A stretch of DNA of 64,000 nucleotides from an uncultured Carboxylicivirga sp. (GCA_947491945.1 CANLLN010000009.1:1-64000), one strand, 5' to 3'; positions 1 through 9,948 are shown, counted from the first letter of the stretch. Notes: generated from the letters alone by a model not told the origin. Made by a program: numbers and translations.

Positions 1-191
1 TAAGGAAAGGTTTTTGAAAATAGACCTATGTTATCAACAACTAATCGGTTTTACAACGCATTATTAAACTATAGCCTCTATGTTTTTTATTATCCTGTAA
101 TACTGCGTGTTACGGGTGACTGTTAAGAAAAAGTAAAAAAAATGTAAAATTGGCGTAATAGATTATCCAACCATAAACGTATTCCCAATAG
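1..191. other. Left-edge intergenic region before the FecR gene
   Basis: AT-rich DNA with no credible reading frame. In related loci an ECF sigma gene usually precedes FecR; it is not here, so it is either further left or unlinked. I see no TTTG-N19-TAnnTTTG promoter and no clear hairpin in this stretch. Confidence 0.5.
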
Positions 192-1136
192 ATGAGCAAG
201 CATCACGAACATATCAACGAAAAAATTAAGCAGTGCTACACTTCAAGCTATCTGTCAGAACCGCAATTGAGCGAACTGGAAGATTGGCTGGATCAGGTGG
301 GCGATAATAGCGAGCTGGATCGTTACCTTCAGGATAAATGGGAGGAATCAGGTGCAAGTGAGTCTGTAGTAGTGCAAAAACCTGTGCTGCGCCGTCTGTG
401 GGGTGCCTATCGGCTTGCAGCTGCGATATTGCTATTGCCATTGCTGGGTGCCGCCTTTATGATGTTGCTGAAACAAAGCGATGCGGAGGTGCCGCAAAAT
501 ATGATTGTAAGCAGTGAGAAAGGGAATCGGGTGCATTTTACATTGCCCGATGGAACAGAAGTGTTGCTCAACGGAGCATCGAGCTTTTCTTATAACACTG
601 CTTATGCCTATAAAAATAGATCAGTTGAACTAAAGGGCGAAGCTTTTTTTAAAGTGAATAAAAATACCGAGTTGCCCTTTGTAGTGCAGGCCGACTCTCT
701 TTATATAACGGCTTTGGGTACTGAGTTTATGGTGCGAAATCATGAGGACGAAGACTTCTCGGAAGCCATGTTGGTGGAAGGAAGTATTGAAGTTAATGAT
801 TTAAAGTCGTCGATGGTGCTGCAGCCGGGTGAAGCAATCATCTATAAAAAAGGTAAATCCGTGCTCAGCAAAAAAACATTTCAACCAGGCATCGATATTG
901 CGTGGACACAAGGAGTGTTAGTGTTTAACAATGATGACATACAGGCTGTTGCGAGAAAGATTGAGCAATGGTATGGGGTGAAAGTGAATTATAATGCGAA
1001 GGATTTTAATAATGAACGCCTGACTTTAAAGTTGAGAAAGGAAGAAACATTATTCAATCTGCTCAATATAGCTAGTGAGGTGATTAATATGAATTACCGA
1101 ATGGCAAATGATACAGTAGTGATTATTAAACAATAA
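192..1136 (+). CDS. FecR-family anti-sigma factor
   Basis: This is a 314-residue inner-membrane anti-sigma factor. A cytoplasmic N-terminal part (about 1-70) would hold the ECF sigma factor. A single membrane segment lies at about 74-93. The periplasmic FecR domain follows, with the typical 'LPDGTEVLLN' and 'ALGTEFMVR' stretches, and a C-terminal DUF4974-like region (about 245-314) is the family's usual contact with the STN domain of its TonB-dependent partner. The next gene is a SusC that does carry an STN domain, so the two should form a surface-to-cytoplasm signalling relay that induces the locus when glycan binds. The sigma partner is not in the window. A strong hairpin separates this gene from susC, so susC may be transcribed partly or wholly from its own sigma-dependent promoter. 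Confidence 0.92.
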   Translation: MSKHHEHINEKIKQCYTSSYLSEPQLSELEDWLDQVGDNSELDRYLQDKWEESGASESVVVQKPVLRRLWGAYRLAAAILLLPLLGAAFMMLLKQSDAEVPQNMIVSSEKGNRVHFTLPDGTEVLLNGASSFSYNTAYAYKNRSVELKGEAFFKVNKNTELPFVVQADSLYITALGTEFMVRNHEDEDFSEAMLVEGSIEVNDLKSSMVLQPGEAIIYKKGKSVLSKKTFQPGIDIAWTQGVLVFNNDDIQAVARKIEQWYGVKVNYNAKDFNNERLTLKLRKEETLFNLLNIASEVINMNYRMANDTVVIIKQ

Positions 1137-1149
1137 TAAATAAAAAGAG

Positions 1150-1185
1150 AAAGCGGATAATTCTGGCCAATTATCCGCTTTTAAT
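1150..1185 (+). terminator. Terminator or attenuator between fecR and susC
   Basis: A perfect 12-bp stem (1151-1162 with 1169-1180, extendable by one A-T pair) encloses a 6-nt loop and is followed by a short T run. It begins 14 bp after the FecR stop and would limit read-through, uncoupling regulator level from the highly expressed susCD. Confidence 0.7.
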
Positions 1186-1224
1186 GGTGAACTAATAATT
1201 ATTAATTCAAGTAAAAGCAAATTT

Positions 1225-4200
1225 ATGAAAAAAGTACCAATTGATCGGGGTTTGCATAGCATTTCTCGTTCTGGAAAAATTTTTCGTGTGATGAAATTAT
1301 TAAGCGTATTTCTCATTTGTGGGTCTATGGCAATTTCGGCCGCCGGCTTTTCGCAAGGCAAGCGCGTGACCATTCAAAAAAGTGCCATTTCTATTCAGGA
1401 CTTGTTTACTCAGTTGGAAAACAAGGCAGACTGTCGTTTTGCATTTAGCAACTCGCAATTGAATCCTGAACAAATTGTATCGGTTAATGCTGATGATGCT
1501 ACAGTGGAAGCTGTTTTATCTCAGGTGCTTGGCAATGATTTAACCTATAAGGTAATCGAGAACTACTATGTTATTGTTGACAAAGCGGAGACTGTTACTG
1601 CACAGCGTCAGGCACAGCAAGAGCAAGTGGTGGTAAAAGGTTTTGTAAAAGACCATACCGGAGAACCATTACCCGGAGTTAACATTTTTGAAAAAATAAA
1701 CCCAACACGGGGTGTTATCTCAGGTTTCGATGGTTCATACACTATTGAGGTGAGTTCTGCTGATGCCGCCTTAACGTTCTCGTTCATTGGTTTTACTACG
1801 CAGGAAGTGCAAGTGGCCGGCCGCAATGTGATTGATGTAACACTTGTGGAGGAAACAACAGGACTTGACGAAGTGGTAGTGGTTGCTTTCGGTAGCCAGA
1901 AGAAGGTAAACGTAACCGGTTCGGTTGCTAATGTTACCTCTGAGGAACTATCATCACGTCCGGTAGCCGATGTAACACAAGCGTTGCAGGGAATTGTTCC
2001 CGGTATGAACTTTAGCTATGGTAACCAGGGTGGTAAAGTTGGTAGCTCCATGAATATTAATATCCGTGGTACAGGTACCCTGGATAGTAATGTATCCAAT
2101 GCTTCACCGCTGGTGTTAATCGACGGCGTGGAAGGAGATATGAACATGCTGAACCCCAACGATATTGAAAGTATTTCGGTATTGAAGGATGCGGCAGCTT
2201 CATCTATTTACGGATCGCGTGCTCCTTTCGGTGTGGTTTTAATCACGACCAAAAAAGGAACCAGTGGTTCGCTGAATGTAAACTATAACAATAACTTCCG
2301 TTGGTCGAAGGCAGTGAATATGCCTGAAATGGCGGATTCATACACTTATGCTAAATTCCTAAACCAGATTAGTGCCAACGACGGTCAGGGTGGCTTCTTT
2401 ACCGAGGAAGATCTACAGCGTATTCAGGACTATCAGAATGGTGTGATTAATACAACTACGATTCCTGACAAGAACACACCAAGTATTTGGTGGTGGGTTG
2501 GTAACTCTAACAACGACTGGCTGGATGAGATATTTGGCGGAACAGGATTTTCGCAGGAGCACTCACTAAGTTTGAATGGCGGTACTGAAAAAACACAGTA
2601 TTACCTTTCGGCTAACTTTATGGATCAGAACGGTATTGTTCGTTATGGCGATGAAGGTATGCAACGCAGCACTTTCTCAGCAAAGTTAAATACTGAGATT
2701 GCTCCTTGGTTAAAGGCTAACTACAGCATGCGTTTTATGCGTAAAGATCTGGATCAGCCTTACATGCTTAACAACGATTTGTTCTATTACAACACCATGC
2801 GTCGCTGGCCTACACAAGCCTTGTACGATCCTAACGGTAACCTGCAAACCGAGTTGACGAAACAGTTGATGGTAGGTGGTAATAATGTGGGTCAGACCGA
2901 TTGGGTAACACAGCAGCTTCAATTTGTGATTGAGCCTGTAAAAGACTGGAAAACCTTTGCTGAGGTGAACTATAAAACCATCAACAGCTTCCAGGAAAAC
3001 CAGCGTAACAAAGTACCTAAGTACAATGTGGATGGTAACGTATATTACGATGTTGTTGAGAAAAACAGCATTGAAAACAACGCCGGACGCACCAACTTCT
3101 TCAATACTAACATTTACTCGGAGTATACTAAAGCCGTTGATTATCATACTTTCAAAGGTATGGTAGGTTTCCAGAGTGAACTGAATCAGTGGAGACGCGT
3201 AGGCGCTACTAAAGAAGATTTAATTACCGAGCAGGTACCTAGCATTAATACCGCCATGGGTACAGAATTGGCCAATGGTAATGCTAATCACTGGGCTACC
3301 GCCGGATTCTTCGGACGTATTAACTATAACTATGCCGAGCGTTACCTGTTGGAGGTGAACCTGCGTTATGATGGTACTTCACGTTTCGGTCGTGACTCAC
3401 GATGGAACTGGTTCCCTTCATTATCAGCCGGTTGGAACGTGGCTCGTGAAGAGTTCTTCCAGGATTATACCGACATCATTAATACCCTGAAGGTGCGTGG
3501 TTCATGGGGTGAACTGGGTAACCAAAATACAGTAAACCTGTATCCTTATATTCAGTTGATGAATGTCTACCCATCTTCAGATAAACCTCAGAACACTTGG
3601 TTGATTGGTGGTGAGCGTCAGAACGGAGCGAGCGCACCGAGTCTTATTTCTGCCAACCTGGGATGGGAAACCATGCAGTCGTGGAACGTAGGTCTGGATT
3701 TAGGTATGTTTCGCAACCGATTTACCGTTGCCTTCGATTATTTTGTGCGTAAAACCATCGACATGGTAGGTCCTGCACCTGAGTTGCCTGCAACACTGGG
3801 TACGGATGTGCCAAAGATGAATAATACAGATATGCAATCCGCCGGTTTTGAGCTGGATATGGGATGGAGAGATGTTATTGGTAACGTTAGCTACGGAGCG
3901 CGTGTGTTACTATCTGATGACCGTCAGAAAGTATTAAAGTACCCCAACAAGAGTGGTTCTTTCTCAACCTTGCGCGAAGGACAGTACCTGGGCGAAATCT
4001 GGGGCTTAACGACTATTGGTATTGCACAGTCGCAGGAGGAGATGGAACAGCACAACAATTCTTTGCCCGCGGGTGGCCAAAACGCCATAGGGCCGAGTTC
4101 AAACTGGGGTGAAGGTGACATCATGTATGCCGACATCAATAATGACGGAAGAATCTCACAAGGTGCCACGATCAATGATAAGGGTGACTTGAGCCTGCTA

Positions 4201-4728
4201 GGTAACAGAACACCACGCTTTAAGTTTGGTGTGGATCTGGACGCTGCCTGGAAAGGTTTTGATATGCGTTTATTCTTCCAGGGTGTGGCCAAGCGCGACT
4301 GGGCATTTAGTACCAGTAATCTCGTGTACTGGGGTAATGCAGGAGGTCTTTGGAACTCAGCAGCTTTTACAAGTAATATGGACTTCTATCGTCCGGCCGA
4401 TGCTGAGTGGATGGGTGCCAACCAGGACGCCTATTTCCCGCGCCTTACCGGTTCCAGTAAAAACCGTCAGATACAAACACGCTTCATTGAAAACGCTGCT
4501 TACCTGCGTTTGAAGAACTTACAGTTAGGTTATACATTCACCAACCTGTCGGAAAAAGTAGGTATTTCAAAACTGAGAATCTTTTTCTCTGCCGACAACT
4601 TATTCACCGTAACCGGTTTACCTGATGGTATCGAGCCTGAGACATTGGGACTTGGACTCAATGATACCGGGTCAGGTTCATATCCGTTAACCCGAGTGAT
4701 TTCAACAGGTTTAAGTGTTAATTTTTAA
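1225..4728 (+). CDS. SusC/RagA-family TonB-dependent glycan transporter with STN domain
   Basis: This 1167-residue outer-membrane transporter imports oligosaccharides together with the downstream SusD. After a signal peptide (hydrophobic core about 23-42) comes an STN/secretin-like domain (about 48-118), then a carboxypeptidase-regulatory-like domain (about 135-210, 'GEPLPGVNIF'), a TonB-dependent plug starting near 'LDEVVVVAFGSQ', and the 22-stranded barrel to the C-terminus. The STN domain marks the subclass that signals through FecR and an ECF sigma factor rather than through a hybrid two-component regulator, matching the gene immediately upstream. The first ATG gives a 22-residue extension before the signal core, common in this family; an alternative start is the ATG at 1291. 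The gap to susD is 11 bp, so the two are co-transcribed. Confidence 0.96.
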   Translation: MKKVPIDRGLHSISRSGKIFRVMKLLSVFLICGSMAISAAGFSQGKRVTIQKSAISIQDLFTQLENKADCRFAFSNSQLNPEQIVSVNADDATVEAVLSQVLGNDLTYKVIENYYVIVDKAETVTAQRQAQQEQVVVKGFVKDHTGEPLPGVNIFEKINPTRGVISGFDGSYTIEVSSADAALTFSFIGFTTQEVQVAGRNVIDVTLVEETTGLDEVVVVAFGSQKKVNVTGSVANVTSEELSSRPVADVTQALQGIVPGMNFSYGNQGGKVGSSMNINIRGTGTLDSNVSNASPLVLIDGVEGDMNMLNPNDIESISVLKDAAASSIYGSRAPFGVVLITTKKGTSGSLNVNYNNNFRWSKAVNMPEMADSYTYAKFLNQISANDGQGGFFTEEDLQRIQDYQNGVINTTTIPDKNTPSIWWWVGNSNNDWLDEIFGGTGFSQEHSLSLNGGTEKTQYYLSANFMDQNGIVRYGDEGMQRSTFSAKLNTEIAPWLKANYSMRFMRKDLDQPYMLNNDLFYYNTMRRWPTQALYDPNGNLQTELTKQLMVGGNNVGQTDWVTQQLQFVIEPVKDWKTFAEVNYKTINSFQENQRNKVPKYNVDGNVYYDVVEKNSIENNAGRTNFFNTNIYSEYTKAVDYHTFKGMVGFQSELNQWRRVGATKEDLITEQVPSINTAMGTELANGNANHWATAGFFGRINYNYAERYLLEVNLRYDGTSRFGRDSRWNWFPSLSAGWNVAREEFFQDYTDIINTLKVRGSWGELGNQNTVNLYPYIQLMNVYPSSDKPQNTWLIGGERQNGASAPSLISANLGWETMQSWNVGLDLGMFRNRFTVAFDYFVRKTIDMVGPAPELPATLGTDVPKMNNTDMQSAGFELDMGWRDVIGNVSYGARVLLSDDRQKVLKYPNKSGSFSTLREGQYLGEIWGLTTIGIAQSQEEMEQHNNSLPAGGQNAIGPSSNWGEGDIMYADINNDGRISQGATINDKGDLSLLGNRTPRFKFGVDLDAAWKGFDMRLFFQGVAKRDWAFSTSNLVYWGNAGGLWNSAAFTSNMDFYRPADAEWMGANQDAYFPRLTGSSKNRQIQTRFIENAAYLRLKNLQLGYTFTNLSEKVGISKLRIFFSADNLFTVTGLPDGIEPETLGLGLNDTGSGSYPLTRVISTGLSVNF

Positions 4729-4739
4729 TCGAAAAGAAA

Positions 4740-6701
4740 ATGAAATTATTCAATAAATATACATTACTGTCACTTGTTACTGTGGTGCTAATGTCATCCT
4801 GTAACGACTTTCTTGACCGGGAGCCCATTGATCAGGTAACCCCAGATACTTATCTGAGGACTGACGCCGATTTGGGAGCCTATGCTTTAAAACGCTATAA
4901 CTTCACAACCCACGCAGGTGCTGGATTAGGAATTTGGGCAGGCGATAACCATACCGATAACCAGGTTACTTCATCGTACAGCACACGCTGGATACCGGGT
5001 GAGTGGAAGGTGCCCGACCATTATAATGATGATTCGAGAGATCCATGGTATTTTGGCGATATCTATCAGTGTAACTACTTTTTGGAAACTGTGTTGCCCC
5101 GTTTTGAGGCCGGTACTCTAACAGGTAACCAGCAAATGGTAGAGCACTATATTGGCGAGGTATTTTTCCTGCGTGCCTGGAATTACTTTGGTAAGTTAAA
5201 GGCTTTGGGTGATTTCCCAATTATCAAAACTACACTTCCTGATCAGCAGGGACCATTGGCTGAAGCCAGTAAGCGTGCACCGCGCCATTTAGTAGCCCGC
5301 TTTATTCTGGAGGACCTGGACGAAGCTCTTGAACTGCTGAAAGATAAGCCTGAAGGTGGTAAGAATCGTATTACACGTAACGCTGCCTTGTTGCTGAAGT
5401 CGCGTGTAGCACTTTACGAGGCCAGCTGGGAAACTTATCATGCTAATACTGCATTTGTTCCTAATGGCCCCGGTTATCCTGGTGGACAGGTAGAGTACAA
5501 TGCAAGTGCCGAAATTGCTTTCTTCCTAAGCGAGTGTAAGACTGCTGCTGCTGAAGTAGCTGATCAGGATCTGTTGGCGGTTAACGACCATGTGTGGGCC
5601 GATGGAGCTGAAAAGATGAGCAACGAGTATTTCGCTCAATTTGGTGCCGATGACATGGAAACTTATTCAGAAATCCTTTTTTGGAGAGATTACGATGTGA
5701 ATATGAATATTATTCATTCAAGTACTTTTTACTTGCGCCGTGGAGGTAACTCCGGTTTCTCGCGTCAGTTTGTGGAGACTTTTGTGATGGAGAATGGTCT
5801 GCCTATCTATGCTGCGGGTAGTGGCTATGCAGGCGATACTTCTTTGGAGAATGTGCGTGATAGCCGTGACGAGCGTCTGCAAATGTTCATGATGACACCC
5901 AACGAGGTGCTAACCGAAGGACAGGTTGATTTCGTGGATACGCTGTCTACGCTACCTAATATTATTGATAAGGAAGAGACACGTGCTGTTACCGGTTATC
6001 AGCTGCGTAAAGGTCTTTCAAATAACTGGAGTCGCGACTGGAATGAGAACTCAGAAGGATCTCCTATTTTCAGAGCTGCTGAAGCCTATCTGAACTACAT
6101 TGAGGCATCATGTATTGAAAACGGTGGTAACAGCATTGATGGTAAGGCTGCTGCTTACTGGAACACTATTCGCGAACGTGCCGGTATTGATGCATCTTAT
6201 GAAACAACTGTGGGAGCAACCGACTTGAATCAGGAGAGCGATTGGGCAGTTTACTCGGCAGGTCAACAAGTATCAGCCTTGATGTACAACATCCGTCGCG
6301 AGCGTCGTGTAGAATTTATGCAGGAAGGTCTGCGTATGGATGATCTGAAGCGCTGGCGTGCTCTTGACCAGGTGCAGAACTGGATGCCCGAAGGATTTAA
6401 CTTGTGGGAGTCAGGTATTCATGAAGGTTACGATAAATTAGTAGCTGATGGTAGCGATGTGGCTAATGTGTCATCTCCCGAAAGAAGCACTTATCTGCGT
6501 CCTTACGAAATCATCAATAAATCAGCCAACCTGATGTATGGTGTAGGTTACAACTGGACTGCGGCTCATTACCTGAACCCAATATCCATTGTACACTTCC
6601 GTAATACGGCTGAGGATCCTGCAGATCCAAGTACTTCTGTGATCTATCAGAATCCGGGATGGCCAACAGTTGCCGATCAGGGACCGATTGATATTAACTA
6701 A
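4740..6701 (+). CDS. SusD/RagB-family surface glycan-binding lipoprotein
   Basis: This 653-residue lipoprotein forms the lid of the SusC transporter and captures the glycan at the cell surface. The signal peptide ends in a lipobox with Cys21 ('LMSSC'), followed by the 'NDFLDREP' opening typical of SusD proteins. The body contains the family's helical TPR-like features, including 'GEVFFLRAWNYF' and, near the C-terminus, 'RRERRVEFMQEGLRMDDLKRW'. At 653 residues it is longer than the usual 500-600, mainly through insertions in the middle. It lies 11 bp after susC and is followed by a strong terminator, so susCD form a transcription unit of their own. The sequence does not by itself reveal the bound glycan. 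Confidence 0.95.
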   Translation: MKLFNKYTLLSLVTVVLMSSCNDFLDREPIDQVTPDTYLRTDADLGAYALKRYNFTTHAGAGLGIWAGDNHTDNQVTSSYSTRWIPGEWKVPDHYNDDSRDPWYFGDIYQCNYFLETVLPRFEAGTLTGNQQMVEHYIGEVFFLRAWNYFGKLKALGDFPIIKTTLPDQQGPLAEASKRAPRHLVARFILEDLDEALELLKDKPEGGKNRITRNAALLLKSRVALYEASWETYHANTAFVPNGPGYPGGQVEYNASAEIAFFLSECKTAAAEVADQDLLAVNDHVWADGAEKMSNEYFAQFGADDMETYSEILFWRDYDVNMNIIHSSTFYLRRGGNSGFSRQFVETFVMENGLPIYAAGSGYAGDTSLENVRDSRDERLQMFMMTPNEVLTEGQVDFVDTLSTLPNIIDKEETRAVTGYQLRKGLSNNWSRDWNENSEGSPIFRAAEAYLNYIEASCIENGGNSIDGKAAAYWNTIRERAGIDASYETTVGATDLNQESDWAVYSAGQQVSALMYNIRRERRVEFMQEGLRMDDLKRWRALDQVQNWMPEGFNLWESGIHEGYDKLVADGSDVANVSSPERSTYLRPYEIINKSANLMYGVGYNWTAAHYLNPISIVHFRNTAEDPADPSTSVIYQNPGWPTVADQGPIDIN

Positions 6702-6744
6702 GAGGCTCAATTTGAAAGCATAATAGTTAATTAACGAAATAGCC

Positions 6745-6779
6745 AAGGGGGAGAGCAATCGATTGTTCTCCCCCTTTTT
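6745..6779 (+). terminator. Rho-independent terminator after susD
   Basis: A 15-bp stem with one G-U pair (6745-6759 with 6762-6776), rich in G-C at its base, has a 2-nt loop and a T5 run. It is the strongest terminator in the locus and separates susCD from the enzyme genes. Confidence 0.88.
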
Positions 6780-6800
6780 AATTTAACTAATTGTTGGACT

Positions 6801-8366
6801 ATGAAAATTTTTGTAAGAATATATTTACTGCTCTCCTTAGCGCTTCCGCTTAATGCTCAGCTAAGCGAGGTGCCGCAATTTATGGAGGCACGAGCGCCTT
6901 TATCGGCCCTTATCACCGATTATGAACATAGGGATAGCGTGGACGCGCATAGTGCCCTCGTACGCTTGCCTAACCGTAAAGTAGCATTGATGACGCGCGA
7001 AAAGGGCAAGATGGAGCCGTTTTTTATTAAGGCCATTGAAACCGGTTATTGGGATACCCGCTATGATCCGAACACTGACTATGATGTAGTATTTGACGAC
7101 ATGCGCGCCATGGGTGCCAATACGGCTTATGTAATGTTACATTGGGAAGACATAGAAAAATCCGATAATGTATTTGATTTTACCTTTGCCGATTCAATTG
7201 AGCAGGCCGCACAGCGCCAGGGTCTTAAACTGAAGTGGATTCTCTTCTTACATGCTCAGTTTAACGGAGTTCCTTCGCATAATCCTGAAACGGCATGGAC
7301 CTTTCATTTGGATGATAGAGATGGTAAAAACTACGCTATGCAATGGCCCAAACGTAAGGGAATGGTGTTTAACACCATAGAGGATGTGGTAAAAAAAGAC
7401 GGTATTCGACCCTTGCATGTTTACGGCCATCCCGAAGTATTTTACCGTATCCGCCGCATGCTGTATCGTCTTGCAGTGCATTATCGACATAGCAAAACGC
7501 TCATTGGCGTACAAATTGGAAACGAGGAAGGTTTTAGTTTTTTAGATGAGAGTGATCATAATCCGGTAACAGCAGCCTTGTATGAGGATTGGAAGCTTAA
7601 AACCAATAAAAGTGATTATGCACTCTTTAAACGGGAAGCTATGAATTGGTGGTGGCAGCAATTTACATCGGCCTATCACGAAGGCGACCCCTATAAAATA
7701 TTGTCTTTTAACCTGGATGCCGGACAGGCAGAAGCCGGCGATGTAGAAAGGGTAAGTATGACCGGTACCAGTGCAGCCACTTATGGCGATGGTAATCTGG
7801 ATGCCATTGGTACCATGTTCTATAAGCAATGGGGTTATCAGGCTTTCGATGGCCTGGATCAACATTATAATCTCGGGCGCTATAACTATCAGCTGCCGCT
7901 TTTAATACCCTCCGAAATTGGTATTGGACGTTTTAACAGTGCCCGTGATTACACCAATTTTGTGATGCATACGCTGGAGCGCGGTGGACAGGGCTTTGGT
8001 GTTTATTGTTATGGCGAGGTACGCAAAGAGTTGGCCGATACTTCAGGAGCCCGATTGCTCATGAGCACAATGTTTGAGAATATACGGCTTAATGAAGATA
8101 TAATTTACGAAGGATTGCCCGGGCCGGGATCAGTTTACTTAACGAGTGCGGCAGAAGCATGTAAAATCAGTCACTTGAATGTGGACGGAGGCGCAACCCT
8201 GGCGATGGTTTATTTCCCCCAAATCAATCCGGAGGCTGCTAATCTGAAGAAGGGCAGGCTTTCGCTTAAGTTAAGGGCCGTTCATAAAGGAAGATACAAG
8301 GTAAGCATCTGCCAGGGTGGAAAGGTAATTCGTTCTGAAAAGATAAGTATGATGCTAAGTCTTTAA
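6801..8366 (+). CDS. Clan GH-A glycoside hydrolase, GH42/GH35-like (possible exo-beta-galactosidase)
   Basis: This secreted enzyme has 521 residues and a signal peptide ending near residue 19 ('LPLNAQ'). It has the (beta/alpha)8 signature of clan GH-A: 'MGANTAYVMLHWEDIE' for the early strands, 'IGVQIGNEEG' with the likely acid/base Glu242, and 'LLIPSEIGIG' with the likely nucleophile Glu372. The pattern fits GH42/GH35-like enzymes; marine families such as GH167 share this fold, and I cannot assign the family from sequence alone. The C-terminal 100 residues look like a small beta-sandwich. In a galactan locus an exo-acting beta-galactosidase or related activity is the best guess. It lies downstream of the susD terminator and 327 bp before the next enzyme, so it is probably monocistronic. 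Confidence 0.72.
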   Translation: MKIFVRIYLLLSLALPLNAQLSEVPQFMEARAPLSALITDYEHRDSVDAHSALVRLPNRKVALMTREKGKMEPFFIKAIETGYWDTRYDPNTDYDVVFDDMRAMGANTAYVMLHWEDIEKSDNVFDFTFADSIEQAAQRQGLKLKWILFLHAQFNGVPSHNPETAWTFHLDDRDGKNYAMQWPKRKGMVFNTIEDVVKKDGIRPLHVYGHPEVFYRIRRMLYRLAVHYRHSKTLIGVQIGNEEGFSFLDESDHNPVTAALYEDWKLKTNKSDYALFKREAMNWWWQQFTSAYHEGDPYKILSFNLDAGQAEAGDVERVSMTGTSAATYGDGNLDAIGTMFYKQWGYQAFDGLDQHYNLGRYNYQLPLLIPSEIGIGRFNSARDYTNFVMHTLERGGQGFGVYCYGEVRKELADTSGARLLMSTMFENIRLNEDIIYEGLPGPGSVYLTSAAEACKISHLNVDGGATLAMVYFPQINPEAANLKKGRLSLKLRAVHKGRYKVSICQGGKVIRSEKISMMLSL

Positions 8367-8693
8367 CTATAAATGTTAATGGGGAGAACGAGGCATTATT
8401 TATCAGAATTGAGAAGTCTTAGTATCCAATGGCTGATAAGCGTATTTGTTTTTGGCGTCGACAGCCTCGTGGAATGCTCTTTGTTGAGAAACGTGAATAT
8501 GCCGAATAGCAGGTCAGAAATTTTCTAAAATACGTGTGTGTTCGGAAAAAAAGTGCTTTTTTAGAGGAATAAAAGTAAATTGTACTTTTTTAAAAATGCT
8601 GAGCAGGTAAAAACTATATCGCATCAAGTATGCTTTCAATGAGCCTGGTTCTCAGCTGGGGAAGATGAAATTAATATTCAATAAATAATAAAA
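8367..8693. other. Intergenic region before the GH27 gene
   Basis: This 327-bp stretch has no credible gene. Its second half is AT-rich and contains the dyad at 8571-8589 described separately. No full consensus promoter is visible, although a T-rich tract at 8555-8562 takes the position a -7 box would have by comparison with the second sulfatase gene. Confidence 0.5.
8571..8589. promoter_or_regulatory. Candidate operator, AAAAGTA-N5-TACTTTT
   Basis: Perfect 7-bp inverted repeat with a 5-nt centre, 104 bp before the GH27 start. The same arms with the same 5-nt spacing, preceded by the same AAT, occur at 17441-17459 before the second sulfatase. Two copies in one locus, both ahead of enzyme genes, suggest a shared regulator site. 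The AT-rich composition keeps confidence modest. Confidence 0.4.
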
Positions 8694-9929
8694 ATGAAAC
8701 AACTATTTGTTTGGGCTGCAGCCCTGTTTTTGGCAACCGGATGTTGTCAGAAACCCGCGCAGGAAGCAGTGGATCAATCAGCACAGAAGCAGCTGACGCC
8801 TTTAATGGGGTGGGCCAGCTGGAATCAGTACCGGGTGAATATATCGGAAGATATCATTAAAAAGCAGGCCGATGCCATGGTCACCAGCGGCCTTAAGGAT
8901 GCAGGTTATAATTTTGTGAATATCGACGATGGATTTTTTGGCGGACGCGATTCGTTGGGTAATATCATCCCGCATCCCACGCGTTTCCCCAATGGCATGA
9001 AGGTAGTTGCCGATTATATCCATAGCAAAGGTCTGAAGGCCGGTATTTACTCGGACGCGGGTATCAACACTTGTGCTTCCTACTGGGACAAAGATACCAT
9101 TGGTGTGGGCATGGGACTTTATGGTCACGATCGTCAGGATCTTACTCTCATGTTGAAAGACTGGGGTTATGACTTCCTTAAAGTAGATTGGTGCGGTGGC
9201 GATTGGTTAGGCCTTGATGAGGAAACACGTTACACCGAAATTGCCACCCTCATCAAAGAAATTAAACCAGGTACGATTTACAACATTTGTCGCTGGGAAT
9301 TTCCAGGTATATGGGCCACTGCTATTGCCGATTCGTGGCGTATATCGGGTGATATACATAACGAGTTTCACTCTATTCTTCACATCATCGACCTGAATGC
9401 CGATCTGTGGAAGCATGCCTCGCCGGGTCATTTCAACGATATGGATATGTTGCAGGTAGGTCGTGGTATGACTTATGAAGAAGACAAGGCGCACTTTTCG
9501 ATGTGGAGCATGATGAACTCACCTTTGATGGCCGGTAATGATCTAAGCACTATGTCGAAAGAAACCCTGGAGATATTAACCAATAAAGAGGTGATTGCCC
9601 TCAACCAGGATCCTTTATGCTATCAGGCACGTCGTTTGATCGATCAGGGTGAGCTGGAAGTGTGGGGTAAGCCGCTGGGATCAACCATGAGTGGAGAGGT
9701 GGCTGTGGCCTTGCTTAACCGCACACAGTCAGAGCAGTCTATGACCTTCGATCTGGAGGCTGTGGGTATTGAAGCTGACAAAGGTTATACGTATCGCGAT
9801 TTATGGGCCAAGCAAACCTCAGAGTCGATGAATGACGAGAGTCTTTGCTTCGATGTGCCTGCACACGGGGTTGTTGTGCTGCGCATTAAAGGTACCTCAA
9901 AAGCATATAATGTATATCAATACAAATAG
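8694..9929 (+). CDS. GH27 alpha-galactosidase (lipoprotein)
   Basis: This 411-residue lipoprotein (lipobox Cys17, 'LATGC') is a retaining glycosidase that removes terminal alpha-linked galactose, or possibly alpha-GalNAc, from the glycan. The GH27 signature is complete: 'TPLMGWASWNQY' at the barrel entrance, 'NIDDGF', 'GIYSDAG', the nucleophile Asp165 in 'LKVDWCGG' and the acid/base Asp220 in 'WRISGDI'. The C-terminal 100 residues form the usual antiparallel beta-domain. It opens a tight run of enzyme genes (19 bp to the next) and probably has its own promoter in the 327-bp gap upstream. Alpha-1,3-galactosidases of this family act on algal galactans and on animal glycans, so the substrate is not fixed by this gene alone. 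Confidence 0.93.
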   Translation: MKQLFVWAAALFLATGCCQKPAQEAVDQSAQKQLTPLMGWASWNQYRVNISEDIIKKQADAMVTSGLKDAGYNFVNIDDGFFGGRDSLGNIIPHPTRFPNGMKVVADYIHSKGLKAGIYSDAGINTCASYWDKDTIGVGMGLYGHDRQDLTLMLKDWGYDFLKVDWCGGDWLGLDEETRYTEIATLIKEIKPGTIYNICRWEFPGIWATAIADSWRISGDIHNEFHSILHIIDLNADLWKHASPGHFNDMDMLQVGRGMTYEEDKAHFSMWSMMNSPLMAGNDLSTMSKETLEILTNKEVIALNQDPLCYQARRLIDQGELEVWGKPLGSTMSGEVAVALLNRTQSEQSMTFDLEAVGIEADKGYTYRDLWAKQTSESMNDESLCFDVPAHGVVVLRIKGTSKAYNVYQYK

Positions 9930-9948
9930 TTAGAAAAAATCAATTAGG

